Positions 21,018 through 38,034 are shown, counted from the first letter of the stretch. The stretch is 64,000 bases of DNA from Phymorhynchus buccinoides (GCA_017654935.2 CM065712.1:27920875-27984874); one strand, 5' to 3'. Translations and numbers: made by a program. Notes: generated from the sequence alone by a model not told the origin.

Positions 21018-21990
21018 TTAGTAGATGTAATAAAGATGGTGGGAACGATCCTGGAGGCAATGCCCGGAGGTGGTCTGAAACAGACACATCATGGGATATT
21101 AGTAGATATAATAAAGATGGTGGGAACGATCCTGGAGGCAATGCCCAGAGGCGGTCTGGAACAGACTCAATATAATGGGATATTAGTAGATATTATAAAG
21201 ATGGTGGGAAACGATCCTGGAGGCAATGCTCAGAGGCGGTCTGGAACAGACTCAATATAATGGGATATTAGTAGATATTATAAAGATGGTGGGAACGATC
21301 CTGGAGGCAATGCCCGGAGGCGGTCTGAAACAGACACATCATGGGATATTAGTAGATATATAAAGATGGTGGGAACGATCCTGGAGGCAATGCCTGGATG
21401 AGGTCTGGAACAGACTCAATATGATGGGACATTAGTAGATATAATAAAGATGGTGGAAAACGATCCTGGAGGCAATGCCCGGAGGTGGTCTGAAACAGAC
21501 ACATCATGGGATATTAGTAGATATAATAAAGATGGTGGGAACGATCCTGGAGGCAATGCCCGGAGGTGGTCTGGAACAGACTCAATATGATGGGACATTA
21601 GTAGATATAATAAAGATGGTGGGAACGATCCTGGAGGCAATGCCCGGAGGTGGTCTGGAACAGACTCAATATGATGGGACATTAGTAGATATATAAAGAT
21701 GGTGGGAACGATCCTGGAGGCAATGCCCGGAGGCGGCCTGGAACAGACACCTCATGGGATATTAGTAGATATTATAAAGATGGTGGGAACGATCCTGGAG
21801 GCAATGCCCGGAGGCAGTCTGGAACAGACTCAATATGATGGGACATTAGTGGATGTAATAAAGATGGTGGGAACGATCCTGGAGGCAATGCCCGGAGGCG
21901 GCCTGGAACAGACAGCTCATGGGATATTAGTAGATATTTTAAAGATGGTGGGAACGATCCTGGAGGCAATGCCCAGAGGCAGTGCAACAC
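21018..21990. repeat. 81/84-bp minisatellite, right copy
   Basis: The same array as 2019-2990, unit for unit. Small indels (GGGAAACGATCC near 21208, GGAAAACGATCC near 21455, shortened TAGATATATAAAG near 21690) break the frames. It continues leftwards of the LTR element as the 17879-17981 piece. Confidence 0.9.
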
Positions 21991-22872
21991 CAGGAAAGTC
22001 CCGATTTTTTCTACAATACAGATATGTGATGATCGTTGGGTCACTAACAGCCGGGTGTTATTACAGCCACCAAGTACGACAATCATGTACGCGTCTTAAA
22101 GACCCCGTGACGCGCCACGGTTACGTCCCTTGTTTTATTCTGGGTCGCTGTAACCCGTATTCGAATTTCCCCATATTCAAATTGAGGCTGCTCTTTAAAC
22201 TGACTTGTGGCTTTCAATTTGGGGCACTTTATATGGGAGTCTGACTTGGTCAAAACAAGATTTATTTCCAGTTATAAGAGGGAAAACACGTGAATCCCGT
22301 GATTTTGACACGTGATCGGGTGGATCTTTAAAGACGATTTTTGCAAAAAAAGCGTCGAGATCACCAGGAAAACACCCTTTACAGAGATCGCAACACTCAC
22401 TTTGCTCTGGTTTCCTATAGATCAAACCGTCAAATCGGCGATTCCTCCTTGGCGGAGGTGCTGAAAGTCAGATTATTTCAGAGAAAGAGAAGGCATGTGC
22501 CTTCAAAGAGAAGGAATGTGCCTTCTCTTTTCTAATGGCCGCCTGAGTTGGACCAAATCGTTTGCACGAAAACTCCATTAAACTGGCCCCTGAAGATGTT
22601 TATGGAACCGAGCCTTTATTTCAAGGAGTTCAAGTAATGAAAACGACAATTTATAGTATGCACTTTGTGTTTTTCAGTAATCAATAATTGATCACCAAAC
22701 AGTGCTCATTTCAGCTGTCATAGATCATTTCAGTAGAACTAGACACACGACATACACATTTAGGCCTACGAGCGTCTAAACATCGAGTCCAAAAAAGATT
22801 CAGCTTTATAATGTTTACTACAGATATAATGAAAACAGTTAAGCTTAACTCAGTAGCAAATTAACCACACAA

Positions 22873-23508
22873 AACCAAGCGCGAATTCGCAATCGTTTGT
22901 GGCAGCGGTCTATTTTTACCACTCCAATCATTACATACACTGAGTCGCCTCCCCTGGCTTTTCAATAATTGTAATCTGTAAACCTGGGCCTGTATTCACG
23001 TTGAGATAGCATGAGACATAGCATCATGCTAACTTAGAAGCTCTTCCAAAAGTCCTATTAAATCCTATAGGACATTGGAAGAGCTTATAAGTTAGCATCA
23101 TGCTAAGTCTCATGCTATCTCAACGTGAATACAGGCCCAGAATGTTATCTCTGCACCATTTCGTAACTTTTTACATATTTTGGAAAACATTTAAAACTAT
23201 TTATCCTATTTATGATCATCGAAAGAAGCACCGCATACTCGTCGTGTCTGTTGCAGTGTCTGTATTACGTATGTTTATTATTTTGTACGCTTTAAAATGA
23301 AGATTCATGTGCTCTGTTCAGTATACAATTCTTTCCATACCTAAGGACTGTAGAATATGACAACTGAAATGTTACTTTATGCCCAAGTATTTTTTTCTCT
23401 TTTACAATATGTGCGACAATTTTGTCAATGTGTGCGACAAATTTGGACCGACCGACAGACAGACAGACCGACAAAGTGAGTTATAGGTTTGTGGTTTGAG
23501 CCACAAAC
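22873..23508 (-). repeat. Hairpin-ended dispersed repeat (family H), right-block copy
   Basis: Counterpart of 3874-4510, again carrying the fold-back MITE. Confidence 0.78.
22985..23138. mobile_element. Fold-back MITE, right copy
   Basis: Same insertion as 3987-4140, at the same point of the host repeat. Here the left arm reads CATCATGCTAACTTAG, pairing better than the CATCATGGTAACTTAG of the left copy. Confidence 0.85.
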
Positions 23509-23977
23509 AAAAATTCAAACTGACCTGACTAAGCATTTCCAACTTGAGAAGATATTTTGTTAACGTTTAGAGAGAAAAACTGTAGGCCCCCCTAGCAGAC
23601 TATAAGAAACTGACAACTTGCGGAGAAAGATGTGTCAGTGGGTGATGGGGCCCTGTGAGGGTTAAATCAGTGACGCTTATAGCTAATTATTATTTTGGGG
23701 GGAACTGAAAAAACAAACATTAGCCTAACCAACCTAAGATGAAGTCTCCTAGTAGTGATACAATCTATCAATACAAAATAATTGTAATAACTAGGTAGCT
23801 ACACCAAATGAGATCGAATTAACACCAACAACTATGAAGTGAATGCGTGAATGCAAGAAACAACCCCCCTACCCGAACCCCCTATTTCGATAGGGGGCAG
23901 GGTGGATAATATAGCAACATGCTAACGCAAATGATTACCGCAAGCGTAAAGCAGAGATGCGTTACCGTAAAGTTGAA

Positions 23978-24130
23978 ATCCTCTATTTATTAAGGTAAAA
24001 TAAGGTCTATCCTTACTTCCCAAAACTAAGACAATAGGGTCTTTGGGTAATAGACCCCAATTTGATGCATTTTAGTGGCATAGGTGTTAAATCATTGTGG
24101 TGCTAAAATGCGACTTTGGCGGTGAAAGGG
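23978..24130 (+). mobile_element. Truncated piggyBac-like MITE, right copy
   Basis: Counterpart of 4980-5132, ending GGTGAAAGGG then TTAA at 24131-24134. Confidence 0.7.
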
Positions 24131-24262
24131 TTAACGTCCTCCGGTCTGAAACAGACACATAATTATGGGACATATAAAGATGGTGGGAACGATCCTGGAG
24201 GCAATGTCCGGAGGCAGTGCAGCTCCAGGAAAGTCCCGAATTTGCAACGATACAGATGCATG
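24131..24262 (+). repeat. Single-copy dispersed form of the minisatellite family, right copy
   Basis: Counterpart of 5133-5265 in the duplicated block, with a few substitutions. Confidence 0.75.
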
Positions 24263-24414
24263 ATTGAAACCCAACGCGTTACCGTAGACTTAAAATCCTC
24301 TATTATCATACCTTTCTCCGCACGCGACAAAGGTGCACGTGCTCTCGTGGTGAGGGATGCGACAGTTGTTGTTTTTAGTCTCTCTCCCACCTACATTATA
24401 TTGGTTTCTATAAT

Positions 24415-24495
<81 letters not shown>

Positions 24496-24939
24496 AGAGA
24501 TGACACGTTCATCCAGAAAGAAAGCAATATAACAAACAAACGAACAAACAACTTAATACCAAGTCTATCGCCGAGCGGCAGATAAGTTCCCGAGCGGTTG
24601 AACTTGATAGGGTTAGGACCAGCTTAGTACATTATATATATGATTATATAGTGTTATTTCATAAAACTGAATGCATCAAACTTTGAGATTCAGAAACGTA
24701 AGCATGACGGCGGTGTTTAAAGACCCACTGACCTGGCTGGATTAAGTCCCTTGGTTTTTTTCTGGGTCGGTGTGGCCCACATACAGACTTTCTTCATATA
24801 CGATCGAGGATGCTCTTTAATGTGATGTCTCGTTTTCGTGCATGAGGACATTCGTATGGGAGCCACACTTGGTCAAAATAAGATTTCTTACCAGCGAGAG
24901 AGGGAAACACGTGAAACCCGTGCTTTTCACTCACGGACC

Positions 24940-25555
24940 TTTAAATCATCATTTGGTGCTGACCCATACTACTTAGTACTTCCACAGAATTATGTGTTTA
25001 CTTTTCTAAAACTTAGAACAACCAATAATAACTTGCCAGTAAATAAACTGCGCTATGATAATATACCCAGAAGTGAAATAATCTGTGAAAAGTGTAATGT
25101 ACATGATGTGGCAGATGAGTTCCATTATTTGTTTGTTTGTCCCTTTTTCAACGTTGAAAGAAATAGATATCTTCCGCGGTACTTTTTTGTGCGACCAAAT
25201 GCGTATGAATTTAATGCTTTGTTTGTCTCAAGAAATAAGAAACTTTTGATTAAACTTAAGCACTTCGTTACAGCTATAAACAGTTCTTTTCGATGATTTA
25301 TATGGATAAAATGTCACATGTTTTTGTGTGTTTTTTAAATTTTATTATGGTACAAGTATATTAGTTCATGATGTTACATATCTACTTGTTGATATTGTTT
25401 GTCGTTTCTGATAGTAATTAGCATAGACATCACTCTGTATTGAGTTTTGAGTGTTTAACCATGTGTGTGCTTTGTTTTATATTTCTGTGCCCCAAGTGGG
25501 TATGAAATAAAACATTTGCCTTGCCTTGCCTTGCCTTGCCTTGCCTTGCCTTGTC
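24940..25555 (+). pseudogene. 5'-truncated LINE C-terminal domain and tail, right copy
   Basis: Counterpart of 5945-6566. The finger reads CEKCN...HYLFVCPFF, intact. It ends ATGAAATAAAACATTTGCC with a (TTGCC)n tail, the usual short-repeat 3' end of a LINE. Confidence 0.77.
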
Positions 25556-26402
25556 TATACAGGTGGACCCTGACGGATGAGGTTTTTTTGCAAGGAACAC
25601 GTTGAGATCACCAGAAAGACAGCCTTTTCAAAGATCGGAACACTCGATTTGCTCTGGTTTCCTAGAAATCAAACCGTCAAAACGGCGATTCCTCCTTGGT
25701 GGAGGTGCAGGAGAGAGAAGCCATTTTCGATGGGGGGGGGGGGGGGGGGGGGGGCAAACCCATTGAGGTTTCAGCTTTTTCCTTTTTTTTGTAGTGCAGT
25801 AAAAAAAAAAAAGGAGCTATTTCCTTTGTTGTGAGCGAAACTCTTTTAGATAAACTGCATAAATTAAAATTTTAAAAAAAAGGCTTGTATTGTGAAAAAA
25901 ATCGTGCAAACAATTTGGTCGCCATTACAAAAGAGACGGCACACGCCTTCTCTTTCAGTGAAATAATTTGACTTCTAGCACCTCCGCCAAGGAGGAATCG
26001 CCGATTTGACGGTTTGATTTCTAGGAAACCAGAGCAAAGTGAGTGTTGCGATCTCTGTAAAGGGTGTTTTCGTGGTGATCTCGATGTGTTTCTTGCTGAT
26101 TAAAAAAAAACGCATCCGTCAGGGTGCATAAAAACGTGTACACTAAAAGTGATTGAAATAAACTGAACGGTTCTTGAAGAAAACGTGGCCGGTCGGACGG
26201 ATGCACGGAAGGACGGACAGAAGGGACGGATAAAACAAAAACAATACTTCCCAAAGCTTCGCTCGGGAACTAAAAACAAAGAGACAAAGAAATGGACAGA
26301 GATAAAGACAGGTTGGGGATGGAAAAGTGCTGAGAAACGACAGCTGCTAAACGTGAGAGGGATAATAGGTTTTATGCATTCATTTTGGAAAATCTCAAAC
26401 AG

Positions 26403-28150
<1,748 letters not shown>

Positions 28151-28362
28151 TAGATCAACCCGTGCTCCACACGATAGCATTAAGCATCTGCGTTCATAAT
28201 TGATAGGAACCTGTCCGAAGAAGAAGAAGAAGAACTGGCTAGATGTACGTTATTGAATATAGCAAAACCCGTGGCCGCACTGGATGCCATGAAAGCAATT
28301 GTAAGCTCCGCACAGACTTAGGTTTTGTCACTTTGAGAAAAGTAGGTGCCTAAATGTTGTGA

Positions 28363-28538
<176 letters not shown>

Positions 28539-29224
28539 AATCATTGCTTGCTCGGTTTCCTGTCAATTCATGAGCGCAGATGCGTTATTCTCCGTTATGC
28601 ATCTTTCAAAACAAATATGGTTAGACCAAACACAAAACTTCCAGAAGGTAGAGGAACTATTTATACAAAAGCCCTACTCGCCTCCCTCTTCTCCTTCCTA
28701 GCCACCACTCCCCCTCCCCCTCTCCCTTATTCTAACCAAAGCAACCATAGAAGTTTCTAGGTGCAGTGAGTTAGCCTCGGCTTTCAGTTAGCACACACAT
28801 AATAATTATGTCTAAAAATGAACCGTTTTGAAAATGTAAAATGGCTTCCAACAGACCGTCCATCCTAAATTAGACAGCTTAACTCACCAGTTTTATGACG
28901 GAGTTTAGCAATTTGCAACATGATATTGCCTTCGATTGTCAAAGTGGTTCGTTCATTCAAATAACCATTTTATTAAGTTTACAGATTGCAGTAAAGTTGA
29001 CAGTCTCTGTATAGCCAACTTGAAATGTGACCTGAATAACTTCGGCAAACTTCGTGTTTTCCGAAGGTAGCTTCATGACACAGCTTCAAAATAATGCCAA
29101 TTGACACGCGAGCAACATTTTGCCTACACAATCAACTTTCAAAAGCAAAATTTTTAATGCGACCTAGCGGAATAAATAGACGAAGCGTGTATCTTGACCC
29201 GCATCGCGAGCAAAAGTCCGACAT

Positions 29225-30090
29225 TTACGCGGTACTCGAGTTTTTAGGGTTCCCTCCTCGGATCCTTAGCGCATATAATATAGTTATTTTTAACCAATAC
29301 TGAATACTTTTTATACCAGAGAGTAAAGATATAGGATATCTAGCAGTTTCATTATAAACTAAATTATCTGGCGTCTGTTGTGATACACCAAGAAATCTTT
29401 TTAATGCAAATAGATGAATTTTCTCACAGTGCATTGCAGCAGGATATAGACCCCAAATTTCTGCTCCATACTGAAGCATGGGCTGAATTTGAGCATCAAA
29501 CAGTTCCAAGAATAATTTAAGAGATTCATTATTTAAAACTAACAATTTCCTCATACTGAGAAACAATGCTCTTTTTGATCTACAACATAAGTCTTTTCAT
29601 GCAAGCACAAAGCTCAATCGAGTTGAAAAATAGATGCCTAGATATTAATACACATTCACTACAGGCATGAACATTCCATTATAAGTCCAACTTTCATTTC
29701 TAGCAATATAACCTCCTTTCCTAAATACAATAATATTAATTTTATCTAAATTTACATTTAATTGCAATCTCCTATCAGCTCTACATAGACTATTCAATTG
29801 AATCTGTAACCCAATAACCGATTCTGACAGCAGCAAAACATCATAAGCCAAAAGTAATATAAATAGTTATATTAATTAATTTGATATAACTGCACCATGT
29901 CTACCAGAATTTATAACTTCATTAGTAAGATCGTTAATAAACAAAGAAAACAAAACAGGGCCACAAACATCACCCTGCTTAACTCCTGCAGTACAATTAA
30001 TATATTCGGTTTGGATGCTGTTGAAAGTTTGCACCAAGATAGTCACTATCCCTGGTCGTGCACGTGCCAAATTTCGAGTGAATGTCGGGT
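29225..30090 (-). pseudogene. LINE reverse transcriptase relic, minus strand, right copy
   Basis: Counterpart of 10200-11050 with a longer open C-terminal piece (29225-29566: LFDAQIQPMLQYGAEIWGLY). It has the same loss of the ADD box. Confidence 0.72.
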
Positions 30091-31380
30091 CTCGTTTTGC
30101 CGCGGTTTGTGAAAAGGTGAAGCGGCGCATATCACGCGCGTTTATAAATGGATTCGCTTCCAGTTCGGCACACAGATAGTCACTGTCACCGGTCATCTAC
30201 CTTCCAAATGTGAAGGCAATCTGTCCAGAAATACCGGAGATACGGGCGCCGAGAGGCCGGTGGATACGTCTTTTGCGCATTTGCCAAACCGCGCAAATGA
30301 CATAGCCGCCTTGGTTGCCGTTGCCATCGCCACGTTAGGGCTGATAGAAAATTTGAAGCTATTCGGTCGAAAACGACAGAGTTATAAGGCCCGTTCTGTA
30401 TTTCACACTGACGGATGGCCGGACAGTTGCCTTTTAATATAATGATGATGATCCTCTTTTGCAGCTACACTGAATAAACCACCCACTCACCCCGATGCCC
30501 CATCTCTCATTATCGAACACAAGCACACTAAAAGATAAACTGCTCAAGTAACACCAGATGTAAGTAAGCTCAAGCAACAAAGATTCACTGCTCAAGTAAC
30601 ACCAATGTAAACGTGTCGTGTACATTTTGTGAACAGCTAAAAACAATATTTTTAAAAATATTGATGGCGCTTCGTGCTTTTCAGCCGTATGAGAGCCTTG
30701 TTCCTGAGTGGTTCTCAACCAGCGAGTGTATGGTGACAAGGTATCAAACCAATTGTAAAAGGTAGGCACCACCGTCAACATTCTATGACACATCAGGTTC
30801 CCGTCAACATTCCATATAAGTTTGTCCATTGAATGTACACATTCTACAATTTCGCTGTAGAAAGTATACATTCTGTGTTTCATTTTCATAGAATGCATAC
30901 ATTCTAAAAACCAGTCGTAGAATGTATATGTCGTGCCGAATCTGTGAAATTGCCCATTCCGCGGAATCGGCAGTAATTTTGCCGATTCCGCGTAACCTGC
31001 AAATCGCTGCCTATTTCACGTATTAAGCAACGATTTGCCGAATCTGTGTAAAGGGTATTTTTTCTTGATTTTATCTCATCATAGACTGTATGCATTCTAC
31101 GCGGGTCAACTTTCCATACAACATATACATGGAGTCATTGTATTCTTGTGACCTTTCATTCTTCCTTTGATGTTAATTTGCTTGGTAAAAGTGGAAAAAT
31201 AGCACCATACCGATACCTGTGAGCATAATGTCTTTCTTTTTTCCTCAATCACACCACTTGTAACACTCTGCTTTACTATAAACAGTCTATGCAGTGTGCT
31301 TCTGCAATGATTCGCCTACATAATAAACACATGATTGCTCATAAACGTTTCAAAACGTATGTTGGTGTTTTGTTGTTGGT

Positions 31381-31945
31381 GGTTTTGTTTGTGGCTCAAG
31401 CCACAAACCTATAACTCACTTTGTCGGTCTGTCTGTCGGTCGGTCGGTCCGAAATTGTCGCACATATTGAAAACATTGTCGCACATATTAAAAAAATTGT
31501 TGCACATATTGTAAAAGAGAAAAAAAATACTTGGGCATAAAGTAACATTTCAGTGTCATATCTACAGTCCTTAGGTATTGAAATAATTGTATACTGAACA
31601 GAGCACATGAATCTTCATTTTAAAGCGTACAAAATAATAAACATACGTAATACAGACACTGCAACAGACACGACGAGTATGCGGTGCTTCTTTCGATGAG
31701 TATAAGTAGGATAAATAGTTTTAAATGTTTTCCAAAAGATATAAACAGTTACGAAATGGTGCAGAGATAACATTCTTGTTTACAGATTAAAATTATTGAA
31801 GAGCCAGGGGAGGCGACTCAGTGTATGTAATGATTGGAGTGGTAAAAATAGACCGCACTTCAAATCGAGGCTGCTCTTTAAAATTATGTTTCGTTTTCAA
31901 TTGTCGCACGCCACAAACGATTGCGAATCCGCGCTTGGTTTTTTT
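31381..31945 (+). repeat. Hairpin-ended dispersed repeat (family H), right-block copy
   Basis: Counterpart of 12409-12978 in the duplicated block. Confidence 0.78.
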
Positions 31946-32132
31946 GTATTACTATGTTTGCTCCTGAAAATAATAAAAAAGAAGAAAATGAAAATGTTGT
32001 AGGAAGTGACATCTTGAAACGTGACACTTGCTTACACAGAATGTTGATGTTTGTAGGAAAAGGGACAGCATGCACGTGAAAAAAAGAATGGAGGGGGAAA
32101 ATAAGGAGAGTGACAAAGTAATGATGGTAAAG

Positions 32133-32945
<813 letters not shown>

Positions 32946-32949
<4 letters not shown>

Positions 32950-34309
32950 ATTTAGACTTGGTGGTGGAACTTCTATTTCCCAATACGCCTTATTTTCTTG
33001 ATACGATAAGAAAGATAAACTATGTACCAGCAGTTACCCCAAAAAAGAAAAACTGCAGTTTATGCAAAAATATTAAGGTTAACATCCTAAAACCTAGAAA
33101 AACAATATATTTCCAGAAAGTTAAAAGTCAAGGCATCATCAAAATAAGATGCATAAAACATAGTAAAGGCATGGTAAAAGTTATCGGTATTTTATCACTT
33201 TCATACACCTACTTGTACGTATGAAATAACAAAGATAATGATTACAACATGTCAGGAATTAAAGCTTAACCCTTTCACCGCCAAAGTAACACTTTAGCAC
33301 CACAGTGAGTTAACACCTATGTCACTAAATACATCAAATTGGGGTCTATTATCCCAAAACCCTGTTATCTTAGTTTTGGGAAGTAAATATAGACCTTTTT
33401 TTTCTATATGCCACAGAAGAATCCCCCAAATACTGCAGATGGATTGTGTTCTTTACCCAGGTAAGTTTAATGGACATTTTTGGCTGAAATATGGCTGGCG
33501 GTGAAAGGGTTAAAACTTGTCTTTTTGTGGCATCTTGTTAGCTAAATATGCCGTCCAAACCATGCATCATGAAGAGCGTTTCTAACACTGAAGTGTAACA
33601 TAATAGAAGTCATGCATAATGGCTGCTAACATTTCGTTTGCTGCTTGTTTGTTTCTTTTCTTATTTGTTTCTTTTGAATAATTTGTTCGGTTGTTTTGAT
33701 GCCTAACGTCAACCAAACATGGTGAGATCGACTGTTGCTATGGAGCATTCGGTTTCTGTTCATGGATCATTTGAATTGTTTCCCATATTTTTTTATATAT
33801 ACACTCCATGTAGCAAAAGACTTGAGTTTTGGGAAGATAACATCAACAAAATAATATCCCAATTTGTATCCACTAACGTGTGCCAGATGCACCAGTATGA
33901 TTCTATGAAGTGAAAATAATAATAAGTCTGTTTTTGTTAGGGAGCCATTATCTTTCTTTGAAGACGAAAACAAGTTTTAAAAATAAAAAATATGCATTGA
34001 CTTCGTTGTTCTTTTATTTTTCAAAAAGGACAGTATAAAAATACAACCCCGCCAATGCGTTCCGCTTTTAATTTAACAGTTACAACATTTTGTAAAGCAT
34101 GAAATAAAGGCTTCTCCACTTTTTAACACGTATTTGTCGTATTTTTATAACAGTAGTAGATTCAATAGAAATACTTAAATTCAATGTACTGGAGTTGGTA
34201 TTCGGAAAAACAACAACAGTTTTCTTCAAATATATCTTCTTGATTGTTGGTAGTTTGACAGGTAAAGTTGAAACTTACTCAAATGTCGTCGACACAAAAG
34301 CGAAAAGAA
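32946..34309. other. Unassigned AT-rich stretch with one MITE
   Basis: Apart from the MITE at 33270-33509 I see no gene; the frames are short and uncharacteristic. Confidence 0.5.
33270..33509 (-). mobile_element. piggyBac-like MITE, opposite orientation
   Basis: 240 bp with the same terminal repeats and TTAA at 33266-33269 and 33510-33513. The inside is the reverse complement of 14678-14925 with scattered changes (both share TTAGTGACATAGGTGTTAA-like and GGGTCTATTATCC-like stretches). Confidence 0.85.
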
Positions 34310-36487
34310 TCATGCCTTAATGAGGAACTCTACGGCCCATTTCTGAATGTCCTGAAGATCGGCGTTTGCCTTGCGTAGTAATTTGACCACCTCATAGTGC
34401 TGCTTCTTCAAGGCCAACTGAACAGGCGACTGACTGTCGTTCTGGGCAATAGTCACGGAGGCTCCTCTTTCTAGCAGCAGGCTCACTGTGTGGAGCTTAC
34501 CCGCATGGGCAGCGTGGTGTAGCGGAATGGTTCCCGTGTTGTCCTTGTTGTTCACCGTCACTCTGTTATTTAACAACATCTCCGAGATATGCTCGTCACC
34601 ATGTTGGCACGATAGGTGCAGGGGAGTACGGCCCTCATCGTCAGCATAGTTAGCGTCTGCACCACGCTTCAGCAGAACTCAGGTGTATCTCAGGTGTATT
34701 TCCTCTGAACTCAGCAGAACTCTGATGAGAAACATGTGTTTTGTCTCACACATCCGGTACAGCGCAGTGCGACCCTCGCTATCGCGAACATTAAGATTGG
34801 CGAGGACAACAGAACCTTCACGATTCCAACGTGGCCTTCTTCGCAGGCTGTGTGCAGAGGAGTACGGTTTTTTTTACAATTGGCGATGTTGACGTTTGCT
34901 CCACGCTGTAGTAGGATTCTGACAAGGCAGGTGTATTTCCTCTGACTGGCCAAGTTGAGGGCAGTCCAGCCAGCCTGAGCGTTGAAGACGTTGACCACTC
35001 TGGCCAGTCTGACGGCCAGTGCTATCTTCAGGTTGCAGATGGCCAGGTGCAGGCAGCTCATGCCGCTGTTCTGGTTGACCAAATTGACATTTTCCCCGTG
35101 GTTCATCAATACCGTGACCACCTCGCGATGTCCCACCATACAGGTCCCGTAAGTCTCCTTCACTGCAGTGTTCAGCCGGCAGCCTAGTGTCTTCAGAATG
35201 GCCCTCACAACCCCCACTTTGTTCACCAGACTGGCACATAGCAGCGGCGTCTTCCCTGTTCCGTCAGCGATGTTCACGTCAGCTCCTCTCCGTATCAGCA
35301 GCCTGGCGGACTTAAAGTCGCCATGATTGCAGGCCAGCAGCAGCGCGGTTGTGCCGTCCTTGGTTCTGACGTCAAGGCTGGTTTGTGGACGTTTGATCAA
35401 GAACGTGGTGATGGCAGTCTTCTGATCAAGGATGGCCATTGTCAGGGGCGTTCCATTGTATCGGTCAGGGAGGTTGACGTCGGCACCGTACCTCATCACT
35501 AGCTCCGAGAGAATGTCTCTCCTGGTCCTGGAGACAGGCCAGAGCCAGCGGAGTCCTGCCTTCATTGTTCGTGCAGTCCACCTGGATACCAGAGTGATTC
35601 AGCAGCCGCATTACGCACGACGCAGCACCGTTCAGAGCGACCTCGTGAAGAGCTGTGTTGCTGAAACAGTTCTCAGCGTTGACTACTGCCCCATTGTACA
35701 GAAGGACAGCCTGTGTTGCCGAAACAGTTATCAGCGTTGACTACTGCCCCATTGTACAGCGGGACAGCCTGTGTTGCCGAAACAGTTCTCAGCGTTGACT
35801 ACTGCCGCATTGTACAGCGGGACAGCCTGTGTTGCCGAAACAGTTCTCAATGTTGACTACTGCCCCATTGTACAGCAGGACAGCCTCGTGAAGAGCTGTG
35901 TTGCCGAAACAGTTCTCAGCGTTGACTACTGCCTCATTGCACAGCAGGAGGGACACGATTACGGGCTGCTTCTCCCTGCAAGCCCAGTGTCCCTGTTGAA
36001 GTTGGTGACATTGATTTCAGCTCCACCATGGAGAAGCTCCAACACAATGTCGTCGTGGCCCAAACCAACAGACAGGTACAGCGCAAGCTTCCTGCACTGG
36101 CCAATCATTTGGGCTTTGGAGTCTCGGGCAAAACACACCAGCAGCTTGACGATTTTCACATGGCTAAGGACTACCGCCTCCCTCAAATAATGTCAGTAAG
36201 CATCACTCTGCAGCAAGATCTTCCTCAGCAGGATCAGTTGAACCAGATCCGGGAAACCATGCAGGCTGACAGGCAGTGGCCAGGGCCGTCATTCCGCGTG
36301 TTGTCCGAGCGTTGGTGTCGATGCCTGGCACACCCAGCAGCCTTGGGATGATCCGCATGTGACCGGCACCGCAGGCAATGGTCAGCGGGGTCTCTCCGTG
36401 AGCGCCAATGACCTGGTTAGCATTGGCTCCACTGCATAAAAGATTCTCCAGCCCCGAGAGCCAGCCCTGTTGGCAGCACAGGTACAT
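34310..36487 (-). pseudogene. Ankyrin-repeat protein pseudogene
   Basis: Minus-strand pieces at 36203-36487, 35959-36186, 34711-35565 and 34310-34579 all encode ankyrin repeats (GETPLTIACGAGH, DGTTALLLACNHGD, NRTPLHTACEEGH, TGTIPLHHAAHAGK and others), about 14 repeats in total. They lie in different frames. A frameshift near 34780 leads into a stop in a small local duplication (34675-34735). The block 35630-35960 is an expanded 58/69-bp repeat whose 58-bp unit breaks the frame. Near 36230 a frame ends early. These are the marks of a decayed gene rather than of introns: no good splice pairs sit at the breaks. An acceptor-like CTGCCAACAG lies near 36475 on the minus strand, so a 5' exon may have existed. 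Family knowledge: ankyrin repeats bind proteins; no other domain is visible to suggest a role. Assembly error could explain some breaks. Confidence 0.72.
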
Positions 36488-38034
36488 GAGGGTGGGCCAT
36501 TGGTGGGGAGGGTAGATATAGTGAAAGTCGGTTCTGGAATGGGATGAATGGATTCATCGTGGGGGTTGGTAGGTCACCTGTAAACTTCAAACGCGTTGTT
36601 GTAATCAAACTACCACAACAGTTAAAACTGCACGTATAACGCGCTACAAAGGAAACATAATTAGAACCTTATGCCGCAGGCTCTATAACTTTGAAAATTA
36701 CAGGTAAGCTGTAGGCTTAGCGACCCACCCACCCCCCTCTCAGATTTTCGCATTGGTAATTTTCACAGAGAAGCAACATTTTGCCATTCTCTGATGGAGG
36801 ATAGGGTTAGGATCAGCCTGAGTTTATTGTCATGAAACTGAAAAAAGCAGATTTTGAGATGGACTGTCGTAAACATTAGGAGGGAGGGGGAGTCTGAAAT
36901 ATGGATAGGCCGGTAATACCAAAGACTGTATAGGGGAAGATAAGCATCCGGTCTCTTTTCCCTATATGAATAGTGAGGACAGAAACACTGGTTATGTCCC
37001 TTTTAAACAGGACACATTTTACACGTCGATAGGCCAATTGAATTCTCCGTTCAAGTTCCAGTTTGAGTTTGTGGATAGCCTCCACTTTGGATGGTGTACT
37101 GTCGCCACTAACGATAACTCTATCAGCCCGGTTCGCCGAGCTCTTAAGTAGTCCATCTTACACTTTTAGAATATCTTTGGTAATACCTCCTGAAGGTCTC
37201 TGTACACGTGAGCAGTTTTTCACTTTCCCCGTGGCAACGCAGTGATATGTAAGTCATGTTGAGTGGCCATCACTGTATTGTCGCGAGGAAAAAATGAAAC
37301 ATGTTAACGTGTATTGATACATTGACATACAGTAACAGTCATTATTTGGTATTTGGTATTTTATAGCCATTGAGGGATCTCTGTGAAATTCGGGTTGCTC
37401 CCACCTGGAGAGCGTGTTGGTGTTTTTTAACATGCGAGTAAGAAAGAGTAAGAAAGTACTATAATTCTTCTAAGGTTAAGCTGGAGTTTAGAACCCTCCT
37501 CATGTTAATCGCAAGGTGTTGGCTGTGTCCAGATGTTCCACCACATGTTACCCACATATTTTCAGCGTCACCCCAATGTTATTAAATTTAGTACTTTAAT
37601 GAATACCCGCAGGAAATCTAAGCTTGTCAAACTCGCAAAGTTTATCCATATACTTGTACCTTTGTTTCCTAAAACTTTAAGAAACACATAAATGCGGAGA
37701 AAAAACAAACTTGTGAAACCTACTTGCTTGTCTTTTAGTTCAAGCCACTGCTCTGTAGCCAATGTCTTTGTTATTTTTTCTCGTTTTTTGAAAAATAGTA
37801 GGTAATTTGTATGAGATACGTTTAGTTTGAATTTTATTTCCTAGATCATTAATTCTTTTTGTTGTTATTCATATTTGAATGTATGTTTTCTTATTTTCTT
37901 TCTTGACTCACCAGTGTCTGCCATTGTGTTTGTTGTTATCTATGTATTAGCTTAAAAGCCCCTCTGGGGCCAAAGCTCAAACACAACTGTTTCCAAACTG
38001 TTCGCCCATAATAGAGATTACTTGAGAAACATGG
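36488..38034. other. Unassigned stretch upstream of the ankyrin pseudogene
   Basis: Minus-strand 5' exons of the former ankyrin gene could have been here, but no ankyrin-like sequence is visible. Confidence 0.45.
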
